This document shows positions 11,801-26,800 of a stretch of 64,000 nt of DNA, piece after piece. Position 1 is the first letter of the stretch; the number at the start of each line of letters is the position of its first letter. This DNA is from Apostichopus japonicus (lineage: Eukaryota > Echinodermata > Holothuroidea > Aspidochirotida > Stichopodidae): NCBI RefSeq assembly GCF_037975245.1, contig NC_092561.1, forward strand, positions 4,512,001-4,576,000, written 5' to 3'. Under the pieces are notes generated by a model, which made no database searches, was not told the origin of the DNA, and saw nothing but the letters and a program-made list of their open reading frames with translations. A program made the position numbers and the translations under genes.

Positions 11801-14800
11801 AAATTTACTGCTTCAACTCAACATTACCTCTTGATAAGGAAACAAAAGCAGTCTGAACTTGCGGAGGATTGAGATCGCTCGTCGCCCAAAATCCAGATGC
11901 CGTAATCGGTAGATTAGTCAAGTCTTCTTCAGTCTCAGCAAGAACTAAAACACTAACGTTTAAGGAATTTGATTCATTACTTTGCAATATTAAGGTCCAC
12001 ATTCCTTCCTGTAAAAATATTAAAATAAAAGTGTGCTTATGTCATGCATTTCTTTTTAAACAAATGAAGAATATGCCATACTGTGAATGACAAAAGGATA
12101 GGTGGGGGGAAAAAAAACGAAAATAAGGAAGCCAAAAAAACGAAAATAAGGAAGCCATTGCGTCAGGTAAGTAATGGGTCTTCTAGGTCCTAACTGGAGC
12201 AGATTGTATTAGTGAAATACTGTGTATGCAGACTTTGCGGTGACGCATGGACTCTAGAGTGTGATTACCTAATATTTAGCTACACATAGGCACTTCACCA
12301 GGTACCTACTCTTTAGCTGGGTATTAAGACACTTTTATCTTTCTAGGGGTCACCAATGCTTCCGATACAAAAAGAAATTATGGATGTCCAAGGAATTTTC
12401 CGGATAACGAATCGACACCCATGTCATGTTGTACGTCATTCATTATTTAATAATAGCATGCTTATTCAAATAATATTTCAAGTGATATGACAACGACAGG
12501 TAATATGATTATATTTTAACACCTGTTAATTCGTAAGAAGATATAATTCATATTATGCAAATAAACAACGAATACTTAAGGCATTCATACTTTAATAATA
12601 ACATCTAGTTAGAGCCGACATGCTGTTTCAAATTATTTCAATTGAAATATACAACAACGAAACTTGATAAAACATTATAACATAATACATAATAGCCAAG
12701 TAAGACCATATACCGATTCTTTCCTCTGTTGTCGTAAAAGGGAAGAATAATAGCATAAAGGAAACTAAGAAACACTAAATACAAAATAATTCAACGCAGG
12801 ATTTATTGGAATGTACACTAATTACAAAGTAATAACACACGGTCACTAAGTCTTACCTCTTGACTATTTGTATCTACAATAAACAAAGAAGCGAAGACTT
12901 CAAAACGGGATTGAGAGACAAGACCAGACGGTGATTCCAGACGTACTTCAAAGAGATCTTCACTACCTAATCCAAAACCTTGTCCTCTGACCACGCCTAC
13001 ATAGATTGTTATTCCTCCTCTTAACGTGTTGTCCCTAACAAAGGTTATCCTACGTAGTCCTTCAGCCATGGTGAAGTTCGCGATATATTCACTGACTAAT
13101 TCTTCGGCACTGGCACCTACAAATCACAATAAATTATACTTCACATGAGATGAAAAAGTTATCACGATAAAGATCAAAAGGCTTTCCTTATCTATATTTC
13201 AAAGTAATAGTGTAATTCACATTTCGTACATGATGAAATTCCAGATGTGTTCTCACTTGCTTGTGGCTTTATTTCAATCTGTCAAATTGCTTTTGCACCG
13301 CTTGCTAAGCCTCATCAATACATTGGAATATCTATACCGAGCTTGATATGATATTGCAGCTGATATTTATGGCTTTATCAGTTAAAAATGGGAAAGGTGT
13401 GTACCCGTTAATCAGTTAAAACTAATGTGTGTTATAATTTCATAATATGTGTTACATTTTTGACCAGTTGCTACTGAGAAGGACTTACAGACAGCAAATA
13501 CTAAAGACGCAATCCTATGCATAATGACTGTCTGGACTAACCTGACTACCCTAAAAGTTTCGCCAATAAGTTCGTCCACAATTGAAACTTTTACTGCAAA
13601 ACCCTTAAAATGTACAGTTTGAACCATCTTTACAAGGTACACTTACACTTAGTTAAACATAGGGGCAGTAGTTTAGACTCCTAGCCAGTCATTAAGTGAA
13701 ACAGCCTTAAAGTACTGAATTCATCTGTTAGTAATTTTCCACAGCTAACATGTGATGACAGGTCTAACATGTGTTAAGGTATTAAAACACACTTCAACTT
13801 ATTCTGATTAACAGTTGTCTCTTATTCACTGTACAAACTGATCAAGCCATGTACATTGGGTGGTTGTTGAAATGTTTGCACAATGATTTTAGAAGAATAG
13901 GTAGCTCCATTGCTGTCATTGCCGAGAAATCAAATACTATGCATTGTCACACTTTCAACTAATTACTAAAGTTTTCCAGATGACACCAACGATTGACAAA
14001 GGAAGTGTAGAGAAGACAGGCTTACCTCTCACATCAACTCCAAATTGACTGAATATATCAAAGAGGGCGGTGGATGAGTCTTGATGAAGAAATTGTCGAC
14101 CGCCGGTACGAGTTGCTAAGGATTCTAAATTTTGATCAACTTTGTCGCCAATAGCAATAGTATGGATTAAGACCGAGCCCGTCTGCAATTAGAAAGAGAA
14201 GATGTTTAATCCAAATAATTTGTCACATCGTGTACAATGTTCGTTGGCTACTTACGCTACATGTCTGTGTAATTCAGTTTTCAGCAATTTCACAGCAGCA
14301 CCTTTGTTCTTTACCTATCACTATAGCCAGACCATTTATTTTGTTGCGAAAACAATAATACGAATTCATATACACTAACAAATATGCCCGAACATACTAA
14401 CTGACTTTCAAAAGTGCATTAATGAATGCAACAACACAGCGACACAGCATCAACCTTACCGTGTTGATGATGTCTGAGATACGCGGATCTTTGTTTTCTT
14501 CTCCGTCAGTCAAGACAATCAGTCTTCCTCCAAGAGTGTTGATATCACCCGTAGTGTTCAATACATCCAATCCTTTCTCGACACCTGTATAGCAGGATAA
14601 TCAATATTATCAGATTCACAAATAACTTGGTCAATGACGATAAAGTGTTTCCTAATTCACCACAAACAACCTAAACATATTTAAAAGATTCTAGATTTCT
14701 TGAAATACAATGTCCAATAATAAAATTAGCAAGTACGCTTTGTGATTCAAGTTTACCTTCCATGTGGTTGTCGGCATTATACTAGGCCGATGCAACGTGT

Positions 14801-17800
14801 GTACGGTGACACTATATGAGGCGTTTCCTGTTTCTTAATCTCTTGTTTTGCTTAGCTCTATCCGATCGTGTTTTGACGTTAATTGGTGAGGTAATTGTGT
14901 ACTCGATGCGTGAGCAAATTCGCATGTGACACACTGAGTACCTGATCAGTGTTGGGGTGTGAATGTATGGTACTCAAACACCAATACAGAAACCAAGTAT
15001 AAAGAAAGACATGGTGATACAATAAACTCTCACCTCCGCCAATTGTCGTCGCTCCTTCAGCCTGTGTTGGCAAATCCATGAAGAGCGTAGTGCGTGTATT
15101 ATCGTTGACGGTAGTCAAGTTGCTTATTACCATACCATTGTCGTTAAAGTTTACCAATCCGAGTTCTTCACCATCAACGAGAACTTCATTGATGAATATG
15201 TATATCGCCTGCAATGTATATAGTCCAAACAATAATTAGTATACTAGAACACTCAATGCATATGATACATTACAAACATGTGCAGGATGCAAATGGGAAA
15301 ACAACAATAGTTGGGGAGCCAATCACGTGTAGAGAAAGTACTTATTTTTTTACTTTCTTTTCTTTCTGTCTTTTTTGCTATATATTCTTTATTATTTCAA
15401 TGTGCTAACCGTTAGTTTGAGTTAAAGTTTGTCTGTCCTTATAAATTAACATTAGAATATTCTACGATTATTTTAAATTACGTGCTCTGTGGTAGAGAGC
15501 TGTTTCTCACGTGACACAATTAGGTTGGTGAAGAAAGTTTCTTTTTTCTTGGTTTAGTTATGAAAGTAAACATTGTATATTACGCATTGCATTAAATTGT
15601 ACAACGTATATACATTAAATTGGTCAATGTAACAGTGTATAGATAATAACCAGGTTACAGATGGTTGAATGTGTCACGTTACTCTTGTTAGGTGTGCTTT
15701 ACTTTTATTTGTCACTGCAGTATTGCGTTACATACCCATTGTATATCAAAATAACCTGCCTGTAAAACACTCACCTGTCTTAAGGGTAATAATCGTGCAA
15801 ACATACTGGCCGAGTTATCTATAACAATGACATATCTGGCTGGTCTCTGTCTTACTATCACAAACTCTGTGCGCTGTATATTGACTGTTCCCTGCGACGT
15901 TACAAAGTCACTGTGTTCTTTCATAACCTGACAGAGATGAAAGGAATTTGGATTATAGTGTTCTTATACTGCAGACAACTCTGATGAATAACGAAATATA
16001 TCTTTGTCATAAACAACTATATCAAATGAACGGAAGGAGATGAAAAGCAGATAAAATCAGTTGATATTGGCCTATGAGTTAGAACAATATAACAGAAAAA
16101 ACAGTCATATTTCCGTGTACATCGTAACGTGATCCCTTCAGCTACATCCCCTTAATGCAAGAGAAATGGAAACATACCTGCCACACACTCTTCATTTCGC
16201 AGTGCCTATTCTGTCGATTTGGTGCCTCTGCGTTATGGATAAGTCGCTCGTTGCCATTTCCATCTTCATCTTCATCACAAAACTCAGAAATCTACACACA
16301 AAAATGGGACACAATTCCGATAAGCAATAGCTTTATGCTCAGAAAAGTCCGCCACTGTCCAATTTTAAAACATGTTGTGATACTGATAAACGTAACGGTT
16401 ATAATTAAAAGTCTTTAAAGTCGAATATTATCTTTGAGAAATTAGTTTAATATGTGGTCCATACGTGTTGTGTAATGTTTGATGCATTTATTGTAGGTAA
16501 GAATGTGTAAACATGACATTGTGTAAGTTAAGATGAAATATTACATTTTCTTTTGAAAACAACACCAAACAATTGGTATGTAGAATTATTGTAACAAAGC
16601 GACATTTAGCCAGAGAGGAATAAATTATTTTGTGATACGTCGATAGGCAGAAACTTCGCCATTTATTGGATAAGGCCTTGTTTTATTAATATTTTACTTA
16701 CGTAGTCAAGAAATTGCTTGTACATCAAAGAAGCTGTTTGAGGTGAATTTCGAGTATCATAAAAGCGACAGTTATCCCCCGGATATCCGTCAGGTGGAAC
16801 GATGCAAGCTTCGCCGTCTGAAGTAGCCATCGTTCCTTGAAGCAAGCATATACCAAAATTTCATTAGTTTGAAAAGAGGACACATAGCCTATTATGGGGC
16901 TATTCATATATTATGTGCTAACAACTGTGTACGCTTGTTACTAACAAACGTATTACCTATAAATCATTAGTGTGGCCGACTGCAGGTCAAACTGTTTTCT
17001 TCGCATGTACTTGTAAACAATTACGTACTATTGCAAATGCACTGAACGGTTTATGCAATAGGAATCGTACGGTGAATTAAACTCTACACAGAAAAGATGT
17101 ATTGCCATGTTACTTATTGGTGGTGAGTTACATTCAACCTTTCGAATTTCATTTACTATTACGTTTTACTGAATTCCGTACACTAATGACATCTGGGTAA
17201 TTAACCGACCAAAGTGATCATAATATCAGTACTGTCCCTCATCTATGTGAACGATTTCATATCATTCAGTCCACAATAGTTTGAATTTGAGAGATTTTGT
17301 CAAGCTCTCACCGCGACCCTGATTGTTTGGGTCATCAAATCATACATGAAGGTGCATTTTGCAGACGCAGTGTATCCTTAAGCCATTCCCGATTTACCAA
17401 CAAACGGTTAAACTCTACCCATCTATCCGTACGGTAGTTACATAGACGTATAGGTGGATGTTGAAGATGGTATTTAAAGTCGATTTTATATTATTCTTTT
17501 AATCGTTGTTTGTTTAAAGTGATTCTATAAAGATATACATTATACACATTATACACTTCGACTGAAATATAATTATAAGTTTTAATCATTTCCCGTAATA
17601 CATCTGTCAATTTTTTTGAATTACCAAAGATCGAAAAACACATAACATGAAACCCGAATGAGATACATAACAGGACTACCTGAGTTACAACACTGGAAAA
17701 GTTCAATTTAACTGCAATATAGTCAGTTAACCAGTCTGGTACTATATTTGATAATTGATATGATATAAAAACCGACCTGTAATAGACTTAGTACATCTAA

Positions 17801-20800
17801 CAGCTTCTACTTGACCCGATGAGGAGTCATAAAAGTGTTGTTCGCCCGGCTGAGGATATTCATCAAACACACCCCACCTGTAATGTGCCCATTCGTGTGC
17901 CAAGACCTGTTGGAATAAATCGTACAAATATTCGTTTTTTTATATGTTGTGGACTGAACAAGGAAATATTGTCTTCCGAACCATCCCTCCTACCCCTTTA
18001 CAAAGACCAAAACTAAGAAAGTAAACAACGAAAATACCACAGGTTGATTGGGTAATTGTTGACTGGGTTATTGTAGACACCTAATCATTACATTCTCCTT
18101 TTCATTAATCTCACTATTGTGATGGCTATATAGGCTACATAATATATTAATATGTATACATCTAAATATAAACAGAACACCAAGGTAACATACCTTATCG
18201 TATCCACCGTATACATTAGCTATGTCACCATCAGTCACAAACTCAGGTGTTAGATGGATATAAAGTCCCTGAGAGCCGCAGAATGTGGGTTTGGCAGTGT
18301 AGGGTCGATTTATATTAGGGAAGGAACTATCTTCTCCTGGATTATCAATCCTAACATCACTATTTTCAAAACTTTCAGAAACCGCCGAAACATAGCTGGG
18401 ATTATCTGACCATGTAGATGGGATCAGTATTCGTACTTCTTTAAAGTAAGTCATTTCTCTGAAACAAAAGAAAACAACAATGTTTGTACAGTAAATCACA
18501 ATCAATAGAAGGGATACTGCTGTTGTTTTATTGCATATTTTAATAAAATTACAATAAAACATATTAGACATATTTAACTTTACTTACAGGAATTTGACCC
18601 AGTGAAGCTATGTCGGTATTGTGAATATGCTTTTAACGAAACACGGTTGATATATTTACATGTAAACGTCTGATGTTTTAACAGAGGTTCATGTAGAGCA
18701 AGTGGATTTCCAACAACAAAAAATACAGCATTTTCTATCCAATTAAAAATGTACAGGAGAATCCTGTAAAAAATTTGTCGGTAATGCGGATATGCTTTTA
18801 ACGATACACGGTTTATATATTTACATGTAAACTTCTGATCTTTTAACAGAGGTTTATGTAGAGCAAGTGGTTTACAATAAAATTGTAGTATTTTCTCTGC
18901 AATTAAAATTGTACAGGAGAATCCTGTAAAAGTTTGCAGAAAATGCCATTTTTTCATTTTAACATGTAAAATTTTGTAATGTTTACAGAGGTTTTACATA
19001 TTTTGTCATGTAGTTTACAGAATAAGTTTGTTTTTCAATCTAATACATGTAAATTGGAATTTGAAGAAAGTTTTACGGAAATTTACCTTAAGTAAGAAAC
19101 AACGGTATATATCGGTGGTTTATGAAGGTCTAACGCACGGTATATGTAACGAATGCAATGTAGGTCTATCATTGCACAAATTAACACTCTCCGGTCTATT
19201 AAACACTACTTGGTCGACTTCCTGGCCCTGGTTTTCAACAGCCAAAACACATACTATACGCCATAAACGTTCATCGCAGCTAGCTTTGGAAACTAAGTAT
19301 ATAATGCCATGCTATTACGGGCTTGCTGTTCGTGCCCGAGATCACTAAATTACACCGAGTCGCAGCGGATAAATACGGTTTACATTTGTTGCTCAAATCC
19401 GTTCAAATGTTCCCTGATTCGTTTAATTGGAGAATGACGGACCAAAGTAGAGAATTTTACGTATTGTATATAAGAAGTATGCTACTCGAGGGGATCTATA
19501 TTTTTTGCGTGTGCAGAATTAACTGTTCGCCGCCACAATTCTTTGCTAATGTGGGTCTGGATTTTTGCCTGCGTAGCCAACCTGTGAATTTGAAATTGTT
19601 ATGAAGAGTGTATGTTCAGTTGGCATTCACCAGCCAGCCATATAGATGATGGAGCCGGCTAGTAATCCCAATATTGTATCGCGCTAGTGCACTACAATAA
19701 TTACCACTTTGATTGTCTCTAAAGTTGTTCTCTGTTTCAGTTTTACATTTCAAAACCTCCCCCCACCCCGCACCCTCTCTCATGTGAGGCTTATCAAGGA
19801 CTCTTCCCCATCGGACGTATATAACACACTATAAACGTCCTTGTGATATTATCCAGGCTACCTCAAAGTAACACTATTGGGGTTAAAAATCTAGCAGCCA
19901 ACCGCAACCTGGTTAGCCGGCTGTGAAAATATATAAATCACATGCTAACTTGTAACTACATTCCGGGTTGAATTCAGTGACGTAATCGACATGCTAAATT
20001 ATTTTCAAAACAAGCGCAGTGTCGAAAAATTCCACATCGGAAAGAATGGATGCGTTAGTCCAAGAAACATTAACATAATGGAATCTAACATCACTGAATG
20101 ACATATTTTGAAGTTAAAGTTTGTTTTGATGTTTGTAATGTAGAAAGGCCTGGCCTATTTTGTTTGAAATATTCAAATATGTGTCATTATCTTAACAGAA
20201 AGTGGGCTAACACTAGTAACAGGGCAAGGACTAACATTAAGGTAGGTCTAACGTTAGCAATGCATAAACCTTCATGAAGGTAGGCTTCGAGCAAGGCTGT
20301 GAAACTTCACATTAATGGACAGATCTGTTCGAAGGCTAATCTGATGCTGGTCGAGCCTAGGCAAGGCCATCATTAGACCGGATGCTATGACTTTTACCGC
20401 CCTCTAAAATACTGCCCTAAAAATGGATCGACCCCCCTCCCCCCCCCCCCAAAATGTATATATTAAATAAAAAAGGTTTTGTGTGTTTACGCATAGCTTT
20501 ACGACAGACATTTAGCCTAGACTGTCACGCTTGAAACATTTGTCAGTGTGTGTATCTGCATAGCCTGACATTACTGTAGGCTAGACCTGCTAGTATTCAC
20601 GGCTACGCCTAAACTAACGGTAGGTTCAACTGCAACCAAGTTAGGCTCGGCCAATTGTTAGGCCTATAACTTAAATCTGTTTTGATTGTCCCTGGTGTAA
20701 CCTAGGCTAACTATAGGCGAACTTGCAGGGATATAGGCCTATTGCTTGCAATGAATGTCATAGCTAGCCTACTTTGATATACAAGTTCTGTTGTATTTAT

Positions 20801-23800
20801 TTGCAAACAGTTTGGAAAGGTTTGCCAAAGGTTGTTACCAATATGCCGAAATACTTGGAAGAAGTTGACAACAGTCAGCTGTTTTTCCTATAAATGGGTG
20901 ATCGGGATGGTGCCCATCACATTTTCGTTGTGACGGTTTGGCATGGATTAAAGCAACATACCCTATTACAAGCTTTTGATGTTTGCTTTAATTTATTCTG
21001 TTTAAGACGATAACTATCCGTGGCAATATGCAGTTACATGTGAGGTTGTTAAGAGGGTACTTTACGGACTGGATAGTCAAGTCAAGTCCAAAACATCATC
21101 TTCCGTTATTGCAATGTAGACTGCATTGAAAGCAGGATTGGATGACGGATGCCAAAGCATGAAAGTGAAGCAATGAATAGTAAAGAGACTTCCTGTAGTC
21201 ACATAATTTCGTGATCTTAGTTTAGTTCAGTTTAGTAGGCAAAAAAGGATCAGGAGGGACACTCAAGTCCCCATCAAGGACCCTATAGGAGAGGGGTAAA
21301 AACTGAAGACACAAACACTCAGACCCGATTACAATGCTTAAAGTGCTTGTCCAAAGCATTCTTAAACCCATTGACACTACTTGCAAGTACAACTTTCTCA
21401 GGCAAACCGTTCCACTCATTCACAACATTATTAGAGAAAACTTGTGCCGAATATTTGCAACATTTGAAGTTTAAGACAATGACCTCTGCTACAACTACTA
21501 TTAGCAAACATGCAAACGTCGGTAAAAGGATAAACTGTCAAAACCATACAGAATCTTGAAAACCTGAATCAAGTCCCCATGTAATCTCCTAAGCTCCAGT
21601 GTTGTGAGATTCAACAGTTGTAACCGCCTATAATAAGGAACACTCTTTAAGGAACTAATCATCCTAGTAGCCCTCCTCTGGACCTTTTCAAGTACTTCCT
21701 TATCCTTAGCAAAATACCGGGGTCCAAGCCTGCACAGCATACTCCAGATGAGGCCTAACCAACTGCTTATAAAGCCTAACTACTTTGTCCTCTTTCAGAA
21801 AACTGAAGTTCCTCTTGATCATACCTAAAACCCTACTATTTCTTTTAGCAGCTTCAAGACAATGTTTAGAAAGTTGCAGAGACGTGTCAATGTAGAAACC
21901 TAGGTCTCTTAAGTTTTGAGTGAACTTCGTTTACATCAAGTGCATCTGTAACTTAGAGGGAAAACCCTTGTTGTAGAACAATGTATAGGGTGGGGAACTA
22001 GCAGTCGTGGAGTGAGGCTCAAGTGTTTAAGCTAGTGTTTTATGATCAGTTAATGGTGAAAACTTTCAGCGGCTGATCCAGGATTCCTGAAGTGGCCTAA
22101 AAGACAAACAAATATGGCCACATACGGAATTTTAGTACATTTCCAAACAATAAAAGTATGATCTGTATAGCAAAACTGTTTTTTGTTCTAAAGAAAGGTT
22201 GGGGCACCCAGAAACTCCCAAACCCCTCAATCAGCGCCTGCCTTATGACGTTCAGTCTTAAATATGGCCTAAGCTGTTGGCATTCAAAAGTATGTTTGAA
22301 CAAGTTTTGAAATTGTTTAATAAACGTTTCAGAGAACAATAATATATCTTCTTTCTTTTTGTTATAATCTGACTCATAATTAGTAATTCCATCAGCCAGC
22401 CATCAGCCAGCCAGGAGTTGTAACGAATGTAATTGACACATGTTTGGGTATGCAGGCACTACATTTGCAGCTGCGTATATACTATGTAGCATATCAATTT
22501 TTTAATTTAATAGAGTGACTTCATGAGTTAAATTTGTGTGAAAGACTTTTCTTGTAAATATAACAGAAAACTTAAATTAAACCACTTTTATCTGCTATAT
22601 GACAAAAGATTACTGTCACCATCCTTCACCTTGTGTATCTGTTTCTCTGTTTAACATACAATATAATCACAGCGACCAAACAGTAATTTTACAGTAAAAA
22701 GATCCATGTATTGCAAGGAAAAAAACTGTATTTATATTTTACCTACAAGATACAATAAATAACAGACACCATGTAGTTATATTACAGAAAAAAAGACTTA
22801 TTGCAAGAAAAAAACTGTATTAATAACGTTCTTTCAGACTGTTTGTTTTACATATAATATAGTGTAAAATAACGGTCGTTATATGGTAATTTAACGGACA
22901 ACTTTTAAAATGCAAGAAAAAATGTATAAATCACACTTTTAGACTGTATATTTTATCTGATTATCTGCAGTTTGAAATTACAGACCTTTCCAGGAAACTC
23001 TGCTGCCAGAAAAACTTTTTAACAGTGTACGACGCTTTGTGTCTTTGGTTTTCACTCTGTTCTTACTTCTATTAGGATAATATATGTAGTTGTTAGTTAA
23101 TATAATCAGTGTTACTTAGTATATCATTGTATGGTTGGGGAGGACTACTAACAGCAGAAATAAGATAAAAACAACTCTAAAGAGAATTGGTTTGCACAAA
23201 CGCCTAATTAAACAGTTTTCACAATAAAAGCCTAGCTTTTCTTTTCAAATATATGGATTTTCAAAATGTGTTATGTGGTTTTATCTATGTATACAGTACA
23301 ACACTGCACAGTATATTAGACACATATGTTTGTATTGCTCAAGAAGAGAAATACGGAAGTGAAACAAATTAGTCAAGGCCAAGAATACGAAAAGTTACAA
23401 GAGATGGTATGCACTAACTATTGTCTCTGGGTGTCACTGCCGCCATATCCGATAGCACAGTGTGTTTAAACTAACACCAAAGGTATACACAATATGAATG
23501 TGGGAATATGATTATAATGGGCAGTGAATGTACCGTTGTAGACAAGCTTACTCCCATGCAGAGTGGTGGATGGGAGTATTTTATGAGGTACTTTCACAAT
23601 TTTTTTTCAAAAATTTTCAATGAAGCAATTTTCTATAGTTTCGCTTGACTAAAAAAAAAAAAAAAACATCATTAACACTGATAGTCCCACCTATGTAGCC
23701 GCAAACAGTGTAGTTGTTTTGCGTATTTGTTTCATAGTGTGAACTTCATCAATGTAACATTAAGTGCATATATTTTACCAGGTTTTGTGTTAGAACTTTG

Positions 23801-26800
23801 TCATGTGAGATGATTCACCGAAACTACCCTCTTTGCGTCTAATAAAACCCAAATATTAGCACAGATGTGCAATAGTTTCGTTTAAGCAAATAATGTTTCA
23901 TTATGCATATTGTTTACCCATTGTACTGTTAAACTCTATACTATTAAACGAGAAAGGGAAAAAATCGAAACATAATGCTTACTTAAGGTTACGGATAGCT
24001 GAGAACTATTTGTAAGATTTGGACCCAAACAGATAAACTGCATGGACCGGTCTATTTGTGTTATTTATTCTCAAAAAAGAACGCTACTACGTAACAGATA
24101 AAAACAACTAGTTTCATTCAATGTAATTTCAATTACATGCCAATACGCAGAACAATAATGTTATAATATATAATTAAATTAAACGAAGACTTAAGGTGCA
24201 ATAGTAATCTGTTAAGAAACACTGACGAAAATAAGACGAAAATAAGACGAAAATTAAATATCTTCAAAACTGGAGTATCTATAGAACCATTACAAGTAAT
24301 CCATGTCTGTTTGTTTCTTTATAGACTATTTATGACATATAAGTGGAGTGTTAGCTCAGTGGTTAACACCGGTGCCTTTCAATCATAAGGTCCCCGGTTC
24401 GAGTCACTCCCAGATTAATGTATGTCGTCCAGTTACAGAGTTGTTGACAATTAACAATTCGTAATCATGGACGTTAAATATGAATGTGAGAGACTGACTT
24501 CGGTCAGCTTGCGGATTTGATAAGCCAATAAGGCTTCTTCGCGAGTTCCTGCTTGCAGGAGGATCTAATATGCATACATACATACATACATACATAAAAG
24601 CCAAAATTCTGAATAAATTTGCCCGTAAAGTCAAAATTAGTTCCATGCACATAGTGTCAACTGTAACATGTTGCCATTACAGAAAAGAGTGCACACGTAA
24701 TCGATATAGGTCCATACAACTCTACAGCTACAACATTGGTATATGACATTGTCCTGCAACATTAACTGTTTCAATGCAGGGCCAAATCAACTAGTGGTAA
24801 TTATCAACAAAGCATAATGTATCTAGACGTTAAGAAATTCCTTTTCATGTTGATCAAGGGACGAGGAAGTGCTGAAACAGATAATGATTGAATGAACTGG
24901 GATGTTTACACATCATAGAATGTTGCAGTATATACATTACCAGTGCCAGTTCAGAATTACTGTTTATGATTTAATGAACAGGCCTGTTTATACATTATAG
25001 GGTGTTACAGTATTCACATTATCAGTGACATTTCAGAATTAATAGTAATGATTGAATGATCTGGGCTGTTTACACATCATAGAATGTTGCAGTATACGCA
25101 TTAACAGTGCCAGTTCAGAATAACTGTTAATGATTGAATTAACCGGGCTGTTTATATATTATAGGGTATTGCAGTATATACATTACCAGTGCCAGTTCAG
25201 AATTACTGTTTATGATTGAATGAACAGGCCTGTTTATACATTATAGGGTGTTTCAGTATTCACATTATCAGTGACATTTTAGAATTAATAGTAATGATTG
25301 AATGAACCGGGCTGTTTATATATTATAGGGCATTGCAGTATACACATTACCAGTGCCAGTTCAGAATTACTGTTTATGATTGAATGAACAGGCCTGTTTA
25401 TACATGATAGGTTGTTTCAGTATTCACATTATCAGTGACATTTTAGAATCAATAGTAATGATTGAGTGAACCGTGCTATTTATACATTATAGGGTGTTGC
25501 AGTATATACATTACCAGTGCCAATTCAGAATTACTCTATATGATTGAATGAACGGGCCTGTTTATACATTATATGGTGTTACAGTATCAGTGACATTTCA
25601 GAATTAATAGTAATGATTGAATTAACCGAGCTGTTTATATATTATAGGGTATTGCAGTATATACATTACCAGTGCCAGTTCAGAATTACTGTTTATGATT
25701 GAATGAACAGGCCTGTCTATACATTATAGGTTGTTTCAGTATTCACATTATCAGTGACATTTTAGAATTAATAGTAATGATGGAATGAACCGGGCTGTTT
25801 ATATATTATAGGGTGTTGCAGTATATACAATACCAGTGCCAGTTCAGAATTACTGTTTATGATTGAATGAACAGGCCTGTTTATACATGAGAGGTTGTTT
25901 CAGTATTCACATTATCAGTGAAATTTCAGAATTAATAGTAATGATGGAATGAACCGGGCTGTTTATATATTATAGGGTGTTGCAGTATATACAATACCAG
26001 TGCCAGTTCAGAATTACTGTTTATGATTGAATGAACAGGCCTGTCTATACATTATAGGTTGTTTCAGTATTCACATTATCAGTGACATTTTAGAATTAAT
26101 AGTAATGATGGAATGAACCGGGCTGTTTATATATTATAGGGTATTGCAGTATATACATTACCAGTGCCAGTTCAGAATTACTGTTTATGATTGAATGAAC
26201 AGGCCTGTCTATACATTATAGGTTGTTTCAGTATTCACATTATCAGTGACATTTTAGAATTAATAGTAATGATGGAATGAACCGGGCTGTTTATATATTA
26301 TAGGGTGTTGCAGTATATACAATACCAGTGCCAGTTCAGAATTACTGTTTATGATTGAATGAACAGGCCTGTTTATACATGATAGGTTGTTTCAGTATTC
26401 ACATTATCAGTGACATTTTAGAATCAATAGTAATGATTGAATGAACCGGGCTGTTTATACATTATAGGGTGTTGCAGTATATACATTACCAGTGCCATTT
26501 CAGAATTACTGTTAATGATTGAATGAACCGGGCTGTTGACACACCATAGGGTGTTGCAGTATACACAATACCATTGCCATTTTAGAATTATTGTTAATGA
26601 TCGAATGAACCGGGCTGTTTATACATTATAGGGTGTTGCAGTATATGCATTACCGGTGCCATTTCAGAATTACTGTTATAGAATGATGAACAGTCTTGTT
26701 TATACTTTATAGGGTGCTGAAGTATATACGTAACCAGTGTCATTTCATGATGATCGTAGTTCTTCCTGTTTCTTTAGAATCTACCATCATGTTACATTAA

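Noticed and set aside
24886-26745. CRISPR-like regular repeats
   Set aside because: Monomers are contiguous 82-bp satellite units without unique spacers, in a eukaryotic intron.
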